Shown here piece by piece: positions 15,859-24,564 of a stretch of 36,712 nt of DNA. The stretch is from an uncultured Prevotella sp. (GTDB lineage: Bacteria; Bacteroidota; Bacteroidia; Bacteroidales; Bacteroidaceae). The position numbers and the translations under genes were made by a program. The DNA is taken from assembly GCA_927910885.1 (NCBI GenBank), contig CAKMOD010000157.1:1-36712 (forward strand). The letters are read 5' to 3'. Every line of letters starts with the position of its first letter. The first letter of the stretch is position 1. A model generated the notes under the pieces. That model made no database searches, had not been told where the DNA came from, and saw nothing but the letters and a program-made list of their open reading frames with translations.

Positions 15859-17922
15859 TTATCCCACTTGACTACCTGGTTTCACCTCACCCATAGTTGT
15901 TGTAACGGTGAGTGAACCATCGAAGTTAACGGCTGAGAGAATCATTCCCTGACTTTCGATGCCCATCATCTTGCGAGGAGCAAAGTTAGCCACGAAGAGA
16001 ACGTCCTTACCTGTGAGCTGCTCTGGCTCGTAGTAGGCAGCAATACCGCTAAGGATAGTGCGCTCAACACCCGAACCATCGTCGATAGTGAACTGCAAGA
16101 GTTTCTTACTCTTCTTCATTCTCTCACACTTGATGATATGTCCTACACGGATATCAAGCTTCTCGAAGTCTTCGAAAGGAATGTCCTTCTTAATTGGTTC
16201 AGCCTTGTAGGAAGCTGCTTCATTAGCTTTCTTAGTCTCTTCCAACTTACGCAACTGAGCGTCGATAGTCTCATCCTCAATCTTCTCGAAGAGTAGTTCT
16301 GGCTCTGCAAGCTGCTTACCAGCTGCGAGGAGTTCGGTAGAACCGAGTTCACTCCAGTCATACTCCGTCATGTTTATCATCTCACGAAGTTTCTTACTGC
16401 TGAATGGCAAGAATGGTTCGAAGGCAATACTGAGGTTGGCAACGAGCTGAAGCGAGATGTAGAGAATCGTCTCTACACGCTTAGGGTCGGTCTTCCAAAG
16501 CTTCCAAGGCTCTGTCTCTGCGATGTATTTATTACCGATGCGAGCGAGGTTCATCGCCTCCTTCTGTGCCTCACGGAACTTAAAGATATCGAGGTAAGCC
16601 TCTACCTTTGCCTTAACATCCTTGAACTCTTGGATAGTCTGACGGTCAATCTCCTCTAATTCACCGCAGGCAGGAACAACACCGTTCCAATACTTCTTGG
16701 TCAATTGCAGTGCACGGTTAACGAAGTTACCATATACAGCAACGAGTTCAGAGTTGTTACGCTCTTGGAAGTCTTTCCAAGTGAAGTTGTTATCTTTGGT
16801 TTCTGGAGCATTTGCTGTCAGTACATAGCGCAGTACATCCTGCTTTCCTTCAAAGTCGCGGAGGTACTCGTGAAGCCATACTGCCCAGTTCTTACTTGTA
16901 GAAATCTTATCGTCTTCAAGGTTAAGGAACTCATTTGATGGTACGTTATCAGGCAAAATATAATCGCCATGAGCCTTCAACATAGTTGGGAAGATAAGAC
17001 AGTGGAACACGATATTGTCCTTTCCAATGAAGTGAACAATACGTGTCTCTGGGTCTTGCCACCACTTCTGCCAGTTGCCGAAGTGCTCTGGATCCTTCTC
17101 ACAAAGTTCCTTTGTGTTTGAGATATAGCCGATTGGTGCATCAAACCATACGTAAAGAACCTTACCCTCAGCTCCCTCTACTGGAACAGGAATACCCCAA
17201 TCGAGGTCGCGGGTCATAGCACGTGGTTGGAGATCCATGTCTAACCAACTCTTACACTGACCATAAACGTTTGGTCGCCACTCCTTATGATCCTCCAAAA
17301 TCCACTGCTTCAGCCACTCTTGATAGTCATTCAAAGGTAGGTACCAGTTCTTAGTACTCTTGATAATAGGCTGTGAACCAGAGATAGTTGAGTGTGGATT
17401 CTTCAGCTCCATAGGGCTGAGATCGCTACCACACTTCTCGCATTGGTCGCCATAAGCATTTGGATTGCCACAATGAGGACACTCACCCATGATATAACGG
17501 TCGGCAAGGAACTGGTGAGCTTCTTCATCATAGTACTGCTCACTCTCCTTCTCGACGAGCTTACCATCATCATATAGCTTACGGAAGAAGCCTGAAGCAA
17601 ATTTGTGGTGAGTCTCACTTGTTGTGCGACTATAGATGTCGAAGGAGATACCAAACTCTTCAAAAGAGTCCTTTATCAACTTATGATAACGGTCACATAC
17701 GTCCTGTGGGGTGATACCTTCCTTCTTTGCACGGATGGTGATAGGCACACCATGCTCGTCACTACCACCAATGAAAGCTACTTCTCGCTTCTTCAATCGG
17801 AGATAACGTACGTAGATATCGGCAGGAACATACACACCAGCAAGGTGTCCTATATGTACACCACCGTTCGCGTATGGCAATGCTGCGGTGACAGTGGTGC
17901 GCTTAAATTTCTTTTCTTCCAT
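15859..17922 (-). CDS. metG: methionyl-tRNA synthetase
   Basis: This 687-residue enzyme charges tRNA-Met and initiator tRNA with methionine in the cytoplasm. The class I signature is HIGH in GGVHIGHLAG (about residues 20-24), and the second signature appears as DDKISTSKN in place of KMSKS. Between them is a zinc-binding connective domain with CPHCGNPNAYGDQCEKCG. The C-terminal residues (about 580-687) form a Trbp111-like tRNA-binding domain (FEKLDIRVGHI, FAPRKMMGIESQGM, ending MGEVKPGSQVG) that promotes dimerisation and tRNA binding. Length fits the long MetG form. It has a strong consensus promoter and its own terminator. Confidence 0.97.
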   Translation of the reverse strand: MEEKKFKRTTVTAALPYANGGVHIGHLAGVYVPADIYVRYLRLKKREVAFIGGSDEHGVPITIRAKKEGITPQDVCDRYHKLIKDSFEEFGISFDIYSRTTSETHHKFASGFFRKLYDDGKLVEKESEQYYDEEAHQFLADRYIMGECPHCGNPNAYGDQCEKCGSDLSPMELKNPHSTISGSQPIIKSTKNWYLPLNDYQEWLKQWILEDHKEWRPNVYGQCKSWLDMDLQPRAMTRDLDWGIPVPVEGAEGKVLYVWFDAPIGYISNTKELCEKDPEHFGNWQKWWQDPETRIVHFIGKDNIVFHCLIFPTMLKAHGDYILPDNVPSNEFLNLEDDKISTSKNWAVWLHEYLRDFEGKQDVLRYVLTANAPETKDNNFTWKDFQERNNSELVAVYGNFVNRALQLTKKYWNGVVPACGELEEIDRQTIQEFKDVKAKVEAYLDIFKFREAQKEAMNLARIGNKYIAETEPWKLWKTDPKRVETILYISLQLVANLSIAFEPFLPFSSKKLREMINMTEYDWSELGSTELLAAGKQLAEPELLFEKIEDETIDAQLRKLEETKKANEAASYKAEPIKKDIPFEDFEKLDIRVGHIIKCERMKKSKKLLQFTIDDGSGVERTILSGIAAYYEPEQLTGKDVLFVANFAPRKMMGIESQGMILSAVNFDGSLTVTTTMGEVKPGSQVG

Positions 17923-17949
17923 ATCTGTTTGATTATTTATTTTCTACTG

Positions 17950-17980
17950 CAAAGTTACAGTAAATAAGGTAAATGACAAA
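17950..17980 (-). promoter_or_regulatory. promoter of metG
   Basis: On the minus strand, TTTG (plus CAAA 17977-17980), 19 bases, then TAACTTTG (plus CAAAGTTA 17950-17957). The leader is about 20 bases. A 7-bp inverted repeat (CGGATGG 18024-18030 and CCATCCG 18042-18048) lies further upstream with unknown role. Confidence 0.82.
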
Positions 17981-18150
17981 GGAAATGAGTGTGTAACGTG
18001 ATAATAAACTTTTATCACTCTGACGGATGGGGCTTATATGACCATCCGACAAACATTTAGAAAGTGATTATAGGCTGCTTTTAAGCGAATAGTTTGGTGC
18101 TTAAAACGTTGGTATTTACTGATAATACTTCTCTTTGTGATGGCTTTTTG

Positions 18151-19866
18151 TTACAAAGGAAGGTCAAAACTCATCTGTTCTTGTGTAATAGGATGAGTAA
18201 ATTCAAGGTGTGTTGCATGTAGCCATAGGCGTTCAGACCGTTGCCCATAGAGGTTGTCACCAATGATAGGGGATCCCAATCCATCTGGATGAGCACAATG
18301 AACGCGCAGTTGATGGGTACGACCAGTCAGCGGATAGAGTTCAATCTTTACCGCTTCCAATGCTTCTTTGCCGTATGTTGTCTTACCGATAAGGCGATAC
18401 TCGGTTATAGCTGGCTTTCCATTAGTTCTATCAACACGCTGTCGAGGGCGGTCGTCTGGATCGGGAGAAAGCGGAAGTTCTATTCGTCCCTCTGCTGGTA
18501 ACTGCTTTTCGAGGAAAGAGAGAGGAAGCAAAGCAACATACTTCTTCTTTACAATTCGCCCAATAAACTGTGCTTGCAAAACCTTATGAACCTCAGAAGT
18601 ACGCGCAACAACGAGCAAACCACTTGTCGCCATGTCTAATCGATGTACCATGAATGCATCGCTCTTACCCTTCCATCGCTCCTTTAGAATACTATAAACA
18701 GATGGCTGACAGCTCTTTCCAGGTACGGAAAGTAAGCCTGATGGCTTGGCAATGACTGCAAGATAATCGTCTTCATAGAGTATTTTTAGCCCTTCAGAAG
18801 GCACAGTTTCTGTTTCATTATTTGTTCTATCGCAATCCTTATAGTCAACGTCTATCCCTTTCAACATCCACTCCAAGATAGGTTTACACTTTCCATTACA
18901 AGCAGGATAGTAGTTTCCATGCTGTCTTATCTCGGTCTTTGGCGATGGTCCCCACCAAAACATAGCCATGCTAATAGGCTTATAACCATGCAAAAAGGCA
19001 TATTGCAAGAGCTTCGGTTCACAGCATTCACCTGCGCCAGAGGGTGGAAGTAACGAGGCTGCAAGACACTCTTTTGTAGCATGCTCAGCAGTGTTAGCAC
19101 TTGTTATATGGGCAGCCTTGGTACGTGCAGGACTATTTTTCAGATAATAATCACGGAAGATATCAAGTAGGTTTTTACGTTCTCCGCGTGCATTGAGCAT
19201 AGAGAATTGGGAGAAAAGCCAACGTTGTAGACGGTCAGACTTCATTTTCCGCTCTCGTTTCCAAGCTGTTATCCGTTCTTGATAGCTGTTTACGATGGTT
19301 TGTGCAGCGGTAATCTGCTCTGTATAAGTCTTTTTCTTACGTTGCAATTCGGCTTTAAGAAACTGGCTCTGACGTGTCATCTCGTTTTGTTCTGCCTCTG
19401 AAATAAAAGCCTCCTTACGACGTTTATCACGTAAGAACTTAGCTCCTTGCATCACTTTCCGTGCTTCTTCGATAACCTTTTCAGCCTTCTGTCGGATTGT
19501 CTTTAAGTCTTCTTGCGCCTGTCGATAGGCTGTTGAATCTTTTAGTTGGGCTATCTGTTGATTTAATTGGCTAATCTCTGCCTCATGAATTTTGAAGTAA
19601 CCATCGGGCTTAAGATAATCGAAAACAGCTGGAACAAAGTCTTCTCCCTCATCAGCTATCTGTCCTGAGTAGGCTTGCAAATAACCAATCTCTCCGTTTC
19701 GCTCAACAATCAGAACGCCATACATCTTTCCTTCGATTGGTTCAATAGGGAGATCTGCCTGCAACTGCTTGACTGCTGCATGGCAAAGAGCGTCCGGTTC
19801 GTAATCAAAAGGATTATTAAACCGAGCGGGGAGGGGCTGTTCTGATAGGATAGGATGAAACTTCAT
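18151..19866 (-). CDS. RluA family pseudouridine synthase with long N-terminal extension
   Basis: The start chosen at 19866 gives 571 residues, about twice the usual RluA length. The C-terminal third (about residues 355-571) is the catalytic domain: ILYEDDYLAVIAKPSGLLSVPG, then HRLDMATSGLLVV with catalytic Asp411, and LTGRTHQLRVHCAHPDGLG. It isomerises uridine to pseudouridine in rRNA or tRNA; the target base cannot be deduced. Residues about 95-230 form a long, charged, probably coiled-coil segment. Residues about 255-350 contain several Cys (SGAGECCEPKLL, YYPACNGKCKPI) and may bind metal. Such long RluA proteins are familiar in Bacteroidota. The -7 promoter motif ends only 4 bases before this ATG, implying a leaderless mRNA. 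Confidence 0.9.
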   Translation of the reverse strand: MKFHPILSEQPLPARFNNPFDYEPDALCHAAVKQLQADLPIEPIEGKMYGVLIVERNGEIGYLQAYSGQIADEGEDFVPAVFDYLKPDGYFKIHEAEISQLNQQIAQLKDSTAYRQAQEDLKTIRQKAEKVIEEARKVMQGAKFLRDKRRKEAFISEAEQNEMTRQSQFLKAELQRKKKTYTEQITAAQTIVNSYQERITAWKRERKMKSDRLQRWLFSQFSMLNARGERKNLLDIFRDYYLKNSPARTKAAHITSANTAEHATKECLAASLLPPSGAGECCEPKLLQYAFLHGYKPISMAMFWWGPSPKTEIRQHGNYYPACNGKCKPILEWMLKGIDVDYKDCDRTNNETETVPSEGLKILYEDDYLAVIAKPSGLLSVPGKSCQPSVYSILKERWKGKSDAFMVHRLDMATSGLLVVARTSEVHKVLQAQFIGRIVKKKYVALLPLSFLEKQLPAEGRIELPLSPDPDDRPRQRVDRTNGKPAITEYRLIGKTTYGKEALEAVKIELYPLTGRTHQLRVHCAHPDGLGSPIIGDNLYGQRSERLWLHATHLEFTHPITQEQMSFDLPL

Positions 19867-19870
19867 GGTG

Positions 19871-19902
19871 CAAAGGTAAGGAATAGTTGACAAGTAAACA
19901 AG
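19871..19902 (-). promoter_or_regulatory. promoter of the RluA-type gene, no leader
   Basis: On the minus strand, CTTG (plus CAAG 19899-19902), 20 bases, then TACCTTTG (plus CAAAGGTA 19871-19878). Four bases (CACC) separate the -7 element from the ATG at 19866, so transcription should start at or next to the start codon. The -33 region lies inside the octamer-repeat element. Confidence 0.75.
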
Positions 19903-19999
19903 TTTATGGAGTTGACAAGTGGACGAGTTTACGGGTTGACAAGTTATTTGTTTAGAAGTTTAGAAGATGACAAGGTGATGTGTAAACAAGTTGCTTGTA
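19885..19999 (-). repeat. octamer-repeat element, long copy
   Basis: Read on the minus strand, it begins TACAAGCAACTTGTTTAC and ends ACTTGTCAACT. Between these ends are degenerate 8-base units of the type ACTTGTCA, ACCCGTAA, ACTCGTCC and ACTTGTTT. The copy at 26237-26279 has the same two ends and a shorter middle. Both lie immediately 5' of a gene and in the same orientation relative to it. Confidence 0.75.
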
Positions 20000-20077
20000 G
20001 TTGAGTGATATGAGGTCGGTGGAGAAATGAAAGGCAACAATAAATGGAAAAAGCACGCTTTTCTCTGAGAAAAACAT

Positions 20078-20085
20078 TACTTTTG
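20078..20085 (+). promoter_or_regulatory. -7 promoter element of the patatin gene, no leader
   Basis: TACTTTTG ends 5 bases before the ATG at 20091. The start codon is fixed by the signal peptide, so the mRNA should have almost no 5' leader. The -33 element is weak. Confidence 0.6.
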
Positions 20086-20090
20086 TCGCT

Positions 20091-21077
20091 ATGAAGAAAA
20101 CCTTTCTTTTATTTTTGATAGTAATCTGCTGTGGGCTATCTGTGATGGCACAGCAACAGAATAAAGATGGACAAGACCGCCCAAAGGTAGGTCTTGTGAT
20201 TGGTGGCGGTGGTGCGAAAGGTGCCGCAGCCATAGGAATACTGAAGGAATTGGAGCGGGCACAAATACCAGTCGACTATATTGCAGGAACAAGTATTGGG
20301 GCGATTATTGGCGGATTATACGCACAGGGCTATCGTGCAGACGACCTCGAAAAACTCTTTTGTTCGCAGAATTGGTTGGCACTCTTGTCAGATAGAGATA
20401 CAAGACTTGTCGGAAAGGTTTACAAGGAAGCAGATGGAGTAATTTATATCTTCGGTTTTCCTGTACGGAGAAAGGCTAATGCGAAAGAGAAGAAAGGCTT
20501 TGGAATGTTACATGGCGACCACGTCTACAAATTTCTTGACTCTCTTGTGTGTAATTCTCCAGTACAACGTGGTACCGTTGAGAAGGCCATTCCCTTCTCG
20601 TGTGTAGCCTTTGATATTCGTCGTCAACAAGAAGTGGTGCTCGATACAGGTTCTTTGGTGCGTAATATGCGTGCCAGTATGGCTATCCCCGGTGCGTTCA
20701 AACCAGTACGGATAGACACACTGATGCTGGTAGATGGCGGTATGGGAAATAATCTCCCTGTAGATGTTGTACGAAATATGGGAGCAGATATTGTTATTGC
20801 AATCGACCTTCATCAGCAGAAACATGATGATTATCGTTCGCCTTTTGGCTTTCTGAAGGGTATGGGAGGTATTTTGAAATGGATGGCAGAACGTCCTGAT
20901 ATTAAGAAATATAATGTCAATCGAACGCAAGCAGACCTTTACATTAATCCTGATTTAGGTCCTTATGGTCTTACTAATTTCAGTACAAAGGCTATAAAAG
21001 CTATTCTTCAAATAGGCGAGGAGACTGGATTACAGTATCGAACGCAGATGGAAACCTTCATGAAAGACCATCAATGA
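20091..21077 (+). CDS. secreted patatin-like phospholipase
   Basis: This 328-residue protein begins with a clear signal peptide (MKKTFLLFLIVICCGLSVMA). The patatin fold is complete: oxyanion loop GGGGAKG (residues 38-44), nucleophile in GTSIG (Ser68) and catalytic Asp in DGG (Asp215, LMLVDGGMGNN). The serine-aspartate dyad predicts a lipid acyl hydrolase acting in the periplasm or outside the cell. Many Bacteroidota patatins of this kind continue into an outer-membrane barrel; this one stops shortly after the patatin domain. It is transcribed divergently from the RluA-type gene. An AT-rich repeat array begins 4 bases after its stop codon. Confidence 0.92.
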   Translation: MKKTFLLFLIVICCGLSVMAQQQNKDGQDRPKVGLVIGGGGAKGAAAIGILKELERAQIPVDYIAGTSIGAIIGGLYAQGYRADDLEKLFCSQNWLALLSDRDTRLVGKVYKEADGVIYIFGFPVRRKANAKEKKGFGMLHGDHVYKFLDSLVCNSPVQRGTVEKAIPFSCVAFDIRRQQEVVLDTGSLVRNMRASMAIPGAFKPVRIDTLMLVDGGMGNNLPVDVVRNMGADIVIAIDLHQQKHDDYRSPFGFLKGMGGILKWMAERPDIKKYNVNRTQADLYINPDLGPYGLTNFSTKAIKAILQIGEETGLQYRTQMETFMKDHQ

Positions 21078-21080
21078 TGA

Positions 21081-21170
21081 TTTATTTTCATGAAAATAAA
21101 TATTTTTCTTCATGAAAGTAAATATTTCTTTTCACGTAAATAAATCTTTTTACTCATGAAAATAAATTGC
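21081..21170. repeat. AT-rich 4-unit array, copy D
   Basis: Units are centred on TTCATGAA (twice), TTCACGTAAA and CTCATGAA. The deviant third unit reads ACGTGAA on the minus strand, so this copy looks reversed relative to copies B, C and E, whose deviant unit is second. It lies between two convergent genes, directly after the patatin stop. A separate inverted repeat follows at 21176-21205 (CTGTTTTAAGG and the CAAAACAG region) and may serve as a terminator. Confidence 0.82.
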
Positions 21171-21242
21171 AACAATGCTGTTTTAAGGCTTTCAAAACAG
21201 CATTGTTTGACTTGAAAAATCGTATTTTTAAAAGGCTTAAAG

Positions 21243-22046
21243 TTATCCTTTCTTAGTCCCACAGCTATCTTGTATGCGCTCATAAAACTGTCCGAGGATG
21301 TTGAGCATATCATCGGGCAAGTAGCTGATAGCCTTGTCGATCATCCATTCTGGTACCTGATAATAAGCTTCAGCAACCGCACCAGCAATACAAGCCTTCG
21401 TGTCTGTATCGCCATCGCATAGTACAGCGAGGCGGATGGTCTCCTCAAAACTATTGGCATCCATGAAGCAGCGTAGTGCCATCGGTACGGTTTCCTGACA
21501 GGTTCCATCAAAGTGTCCTTCAGAACCAATCTTCTTAATATCCCGCATTGGTGGTAGCTTATACCCAAAGAACTTCTCAACTTTGCGCTCGACATCCGAC
21601 TTAGAAAAGCGCATCAAGCGTAGCCAACAGATAGCTTCAGCAATACATTGTGCACCCTTAATGCCTTCGGGGTGGTTATGACTTACGATAGCACTCTTCT
21701 TAGCTTCCTCAATTACATCTTCCCATTCGTCAAAGAGCCAACCAATAGGGCTGACACGCATTGCAGAGCCATTGCCACATGAATCCGTAGGCTGTGGATT
21801 GTCGGAGTTAATCCATTGATAAAATCGCTTGCCATATCCACCCATTGGGTTTGGATAACGACGACACCAGTCGAGCAGACTCTCCTGATAGTCACGTTCA
21901 TTCAGCACCGCATCGGCAATAGCGATGGTGCAAATCGTATCATCTGTGTAAGAACAATCGGGTGTAAAAAGTTCAAACCCTTGTTGTGGAGCTGCTCCGA
22001 ATTCGAAGCGTGAGCCAACAATATCTCCTATAATAGCACCAATCAT
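21243..22046 (-). CDS. ADP-ribosylglycohydrolase family protein
   Basis: This 267-residue protein has the DraG/ARH fold, which removes ADP-ribose from proteins or other acceptors using two metal ions. The first metal-binding site is visible at the start (MIGAIIGDIVGSRFEF) and in SYTDDTICTIAIADA (Asp34/Asp35). The second is CDGDTDTKACIAGAVAEAYY near residues 212-231. GNGSAMRVSPIGW and SHNHPEGIKGAQCIAEA are further family landmarks. All metal ligands appear to be present, so it is probably active. The partner transferase is not in this window. It may act on a cellular ADP-ribosyl modification or in nucleotide salvage. No clear promoter is seen; it may share transcription with upstream sequence. 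Confidence 0.93.
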   Translation of the reverse strand: MIGAIIGDIVGSRFEFGAAPQQGFELFTPDCSYTDDTICTIAIADAVLNERDYQESLLDWCRRYPNPMGGYGKRFYQWINSDNPQPTDSCGNGSAMRVSPIGWLFDEWEDVIEEAKKSAIVSHNHPEGIKGAQCIAEAICWLRLMRFSKSDVERKVEKFFGYKLPPMRDIKKIGSEGHFDGTCQETVPMALRCFMDANSFEETIRLAVLCDGDTDTKACIAGAVAEAYYQVPEWMIDKAISYLPDDMLNILGQFYERIQDSCGTKKG

Positions 22047-22057
22047 GAAGTTTCTTT

Positions 22058-22190
22058 TTAGTCTCTCCGTTGCTTGAGAGGGGATTGAAAAAATACTATC
22101 GGGGTATATGTTTCCTTTTGGTTGTTAGTAGTAAATCTATATAAAAAATGATAATCAGATTCTTCTCTCTTACAAGGGAGAGGATAAGAA
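22058..22190. repeat. REP-like palindrome fragments
   Basis: TCTCTCCGTTGCTTGAGAGGGGATTG (split as TCTCTCC and GAGAGGGG arms) and TTCTCTCTTACAAGGGAGAGG resemble the CTCCC/GGGAG palindromes seen in ribD (31650-31690) and at 35952-35971. No gene is supported here. Confidence 0.4.
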
Positions 22191-22201
22191 ATGACGTTTA
22201 G

Positions 22202-22273
22202 TACTCCGACCGGGAATCGAACCCGGATCAAAGGTTTAGGAAACCTACGTTCTATCCATTGAACTATCAGAGC
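22202..22273 (-). tRNA. tRNA-Arg (anticodon CCU)
   Basis: The minus strand folds as a complete cloverleaf of 72 bases. The acceptor GCTCTGA/TCGGAGT has a G-U and a U-G pair. The D arm is GTTC/GAAC, the anticodon loop TTCCTAA, and the T arm CCGGG-TTCGATT-CCCGG. The discriminator is A, with no encoded CCA. The anticodon CCU reads AGG, an arginine codon. One T-T mismatch sits at the base of the anticodon stem. A -7 element lies 58 bases upstream. Confidence 0.95.
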
Positions 22274-22330
22274 GAGTTTTTCAAGCTTTACTTTGCTACC
22301 GTAGGATAGCTGTGCAATAACTTTTGTTTG

Positions 22331-22338
22331 CAAAGATA
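22331..22338 (-). promoter_or_regulatory. -7 promoter element of the tRNA-Arg gene
   Basis: Plus CAAAGATA reads TATCTTTG on the minus strand, matching TAnnTTTG, upstream of the tRNA 5' end at 22273. Confidence 0.65.
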
Positions 22339-22423
22339 GGAAAAAAAAAGTTATATATAGTGTGAAACAATTGTTTTTTTACCTTTCCCTTATCGTTCTT
22401 GCTGGTGTTTTTTACCTAAATAA

Positions 22424-22462
22424 GGCTGTATCAAGAGGCATTGTGTGCCACTTGATACAGCC
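22424..22462 (-). terminator. terminator of the C69 dipeptidase gene
   Basis: GGCTGTATCAAG (22424-22435) pairs perfectly with CTTGATACAGCC (22451-22462), with an inner GGCA/TGCC stem. The minus-strand flank TTATTT provides a modest U tract. It lies about 40 bases after the stop codon at 22499. Confidence 0.8.
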
Positions 22463-22498
22463 AGTCTTATTGTTGTAAAAGTAGGATTCTACTTGCGT

Positions 22499-23941
22499 TT
22501 ATGCCCCATGGAAGAGATACTCCTGCTGAATGTCTTGTGTCATCAGCGTAAAAAGTTTCTCTTGTAGACGATCGGCAAGGTCGAGTGCACTGTTAAGAAT
22601 CTTATCAGAGAACGCCTGTAACAGGTCTTGTGCATGGAGAGGTTGCGTCTTATAGATGCGCAGATATTCTTCTTCCATCTCACGTTGACGTTGGTCGGTC
22701 TCAGCTTCAAACTTTGCATACGCCTCCTTGATGATAGGAGCATACTTGTTGTAGTTGGTCATACCCAATACCATTATCTTGCGGAACTTCCAATAAGCTG
22801 AGTCATCACTTGACTCACCATTCCCCTTCGTGTAAGCCTCTGGATAAGAAGTGATGCCCTGATAGAGTGGGAGGAACACACCGAGGTCTGCCATACCCAT
22901 AGCAACATAATTCACACAACCGATAGCCTGTGGCAGTTCTGGGCGTACCTGCAAGAGGTGGGTCTGTGTGGTACGGAAGATAGAGACAGGACGGTAAGGC
23001 TCCTTTGGATTGCTATTGAGATATGGGTCGTGCTCCGTATTGTCGTAGTGGAAGCGGAATGCGGTTCGGAGTTCGGTCAGTGTGACCTTGTGCGCAGCTT
23101 TTGCAAAGACAGGGAAGGTGTTCTTTGTTACGTCATTCTTAATCTCTGGAGAGAAGAACTGCTGCAAACCCCATACACGTGGATAGTTATAGGTGGTGTC
23201 GAGTTTGATATCACGTGCGTAAGCCTCATGGAAATCAAAGGCACCCTGTGCTGGATTGTAGAGTCCATGCTTCTCGGCAAACTCAATCAAGTCGGCTGAT
23301 GCGAGGTAATTTTCCTTATCATTAGGGTCGTATGTGCGGAAACGGCTCTGGTTACCAGTTACGAAATACTGATCTTTTGGCATACGGCAAGCCAACCAAC
23401 GATGGCCACAAGCTGTCTCCAAGTACCATATCTCCTTGCTATCTACAAAGCCGATACCGAAGCCTTCAGCAATACCATATTTCTCGATGAGCATACCCAA
23501 ACGCTCAACACCTTCGCGGGCGGTGTGGACGTAAGGTAGGGTAATGTTGAAGACAGAGTTCTCTGCCACACCATTCTCTACCAATGGGTCGTGTTTCAAC
23601 ACCTCGTCATTGCTGAAGATACTCTCCGTAGCACTCATTCCCACACCTGCTGTGTTGAAACCAGCACTGCCCCAATGGCCGTGAAGATTATACGGAGAAA
23701 GGGCAGAATAGCCCAAAGCCTTCTCTGGAAGTTCGCAACGGAAAGGGCTATCCTTTGCAACGAACTCACGTGGACCATTGTCCGTATCTTCAAAAATCTC
23801 GTAATTCTTAGCTTCCATAGCGTCCCAGTCCTCTGAACGCGCTACTATCATAGAACCATCAGCAGTCTGTTCTTGACCAACGATGATGGTTGTACACTCT
23901 GATGGGAGTTTATGCTCTATTTGCACATTGTTTGTTTTCAT
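22499..23941 (-). CDS. C69 family dipeptidase
   Basis: This 480-residue protein belongs to peptidase family C69 (PepD type), N-terminal-nucleophile hydrolases that cleave dipeptides. Cys16 in SECTTIIVGQEQTADGSMIVARSED is the expected nucleophile, exposed after removal of a short propeptide. There is no signal peptide, so it should be cytoplasmic. Further landmarks are GIGFVDSKEIWYLETACGHRW and RIYKTQPLHAQDLLQ. Length matches the family. It fits peptide catabolism in an amino-acid-fermenting anaerobe. It is flanked by its own terminator and a -7 element (23982-23989), so probably monocistronic. Confidence 0.94.
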   Translation of the reverse strand: MKTNNVQIEHKLPSECTTIIVGQEQTADGSMIVARSEDWDAMEAKNYEIFEDTDNGPREFVAKDSPFRCELPEKALGYSALSPYNLHGHWGSAGFNTAGVGMSATESIFSNDEVLKHDPLVENGVAENSVFNITLPYVHTAREGVERLGMLIEKYGIAEGFGIGFVDSKEIWYLETACGHRWLACRMPKDQYFVTGNQSRFRTYDPNDKENYLASADLIEFAEKHGLYNPAQGAFDFHEAYARDIKLDTTYNYPRVWGLQQFFSPEIKNDVTKNTFPVFAKAAHKVTLTELRTAFRFHYDNTEHDPYLNSNPKEPYRPVSIFRTTQTHLLQVRPELPQAIGCVNYVAMGMADLGVFLPLYQGITSYPEAYTKGNGESSDDSAYWKFRKIMVLGMTNYNKYAPIIKEAYAKFEAETDQRQREMEEEYLRIYKTQPLHAQDLLQAFSDKILNSALDLADRLQEKLFTLMTQDIQQEYLFHGA

Positions 23942-23981
23942 AAGCTTAAAAGTCTTAGTTCTTATTGTTAATTACTGATGA

Positions 23982-23989
23982 CAAAAATA
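23982..23989 (-). promoter_or_regulatory. -7 promoter element of the C69 dipeptidase gene
   Basis: Plus CAAAAATA reads TATTTTTG on the minus strand, 40 bases before the start codon. No clear -33. Confidence 0.5.
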
Positions 23990-24224
23990 GTAAATAATCG
24001 TGGAAGTGGTGTAAGAAGTTAGGATAAAAATGATAAATAAGGGCTGTGAAGAGGCAAAATACCCACTTATAGTTATGCTTCCGATGAGATAGAAGGTGAT
24101 AGTACTTACTGTAATCGTACACGAAAGGTCGGCAGGACTAAAATAGCACATCTGCGATGGGCGTGCTGACAGAAAAGTTATGGATTAAAGCAAAAGGCTT
24201 TCACGACTTGATCCAACCAAAAAT

Positions 24225-24314
24225 AATTTTGCTGTCATATCTGTCATGGGTTGTAGGTGTGCAACTGGTTAATCTACAAAGGATTGTGTGAAATGTTAAA
24301 TATGACAGCAAATT
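24225..24314. repeat. long-armed inverted repeat in a 620-base gap
   Basis: AATTTTGCTGTCATAT (24225-24240) and ATATGACAGCAAATT (24300-24314) are inverted copies with one base difference, separated by 59 bases. CTGTCAT is repeated directly at 24232 and 24241. The gap 23942-24564 holds no gene that I can support. This could be a small mobile repeat or a structured RNA. Confidence 0.55.
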
Positions 24315-24503
24315 AAAATAAAAAAAATGTAGTATAATCGGCTTAGAGATTTATGCTTTGGTGGTAGGTGCTATGGGTGTCTTTGTAATGATATACCTCC
24401 CTTTGGTGGTGAGGGTGCTCTGTGGTGCTCTACTTTCAAGTGAATCAAGGTTGTTACCTATATAATTTAATACATTTTAGGACGGATTTCAGATGGAAAA
24501 TGT

Positions 24504-24511
24504 TATATTTG
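24504..24511 (+). promoter_or_regulatory. -7 promoter element of the lipoprotein gene
   Basis: TATATTTG lies 53 bases before the ATG at 24565. Confidence 0.6.
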
Positions 24512-24564
24512 TAGCGTGTTATATATAATATGGTCGTTTGTTGAAAGGTATTAATTATGTGATT

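Noticed and set aside
17403..17967. Open frames on both strands inside and beside metG
   Set aside because: They are shadows of the metG coding sequence, with no independent start signals or recognisable protein.
18024..18048. Inverted repeat CGGATGG/CCATCCG upstream of metG as a riboswitch or T-box
   Set aside because: Only 7 bp, upstream of the mapped promoter motif, and no T-box or SAM-riboswitch features are visible.
20091..22046. Fic proteins and ADP-ribosylglycohydrolase as one defence or modification island
   Set aside because: They are in separate transcription units with housekeeping genes between them, and there is no other sign of an island (no integrase, phage or composition shift).
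22202..22273. Integration site at the tRNA gene
   Set aside because: No integrase, no direct repeat of the tRNA 3' end and ordinary genes on both sides.
22058..22333. A 91-codon open frame across the tRNA-Arg gene
   Set aside because: It runs through the tRNA and repeat fragments, with no recognisable protein product.
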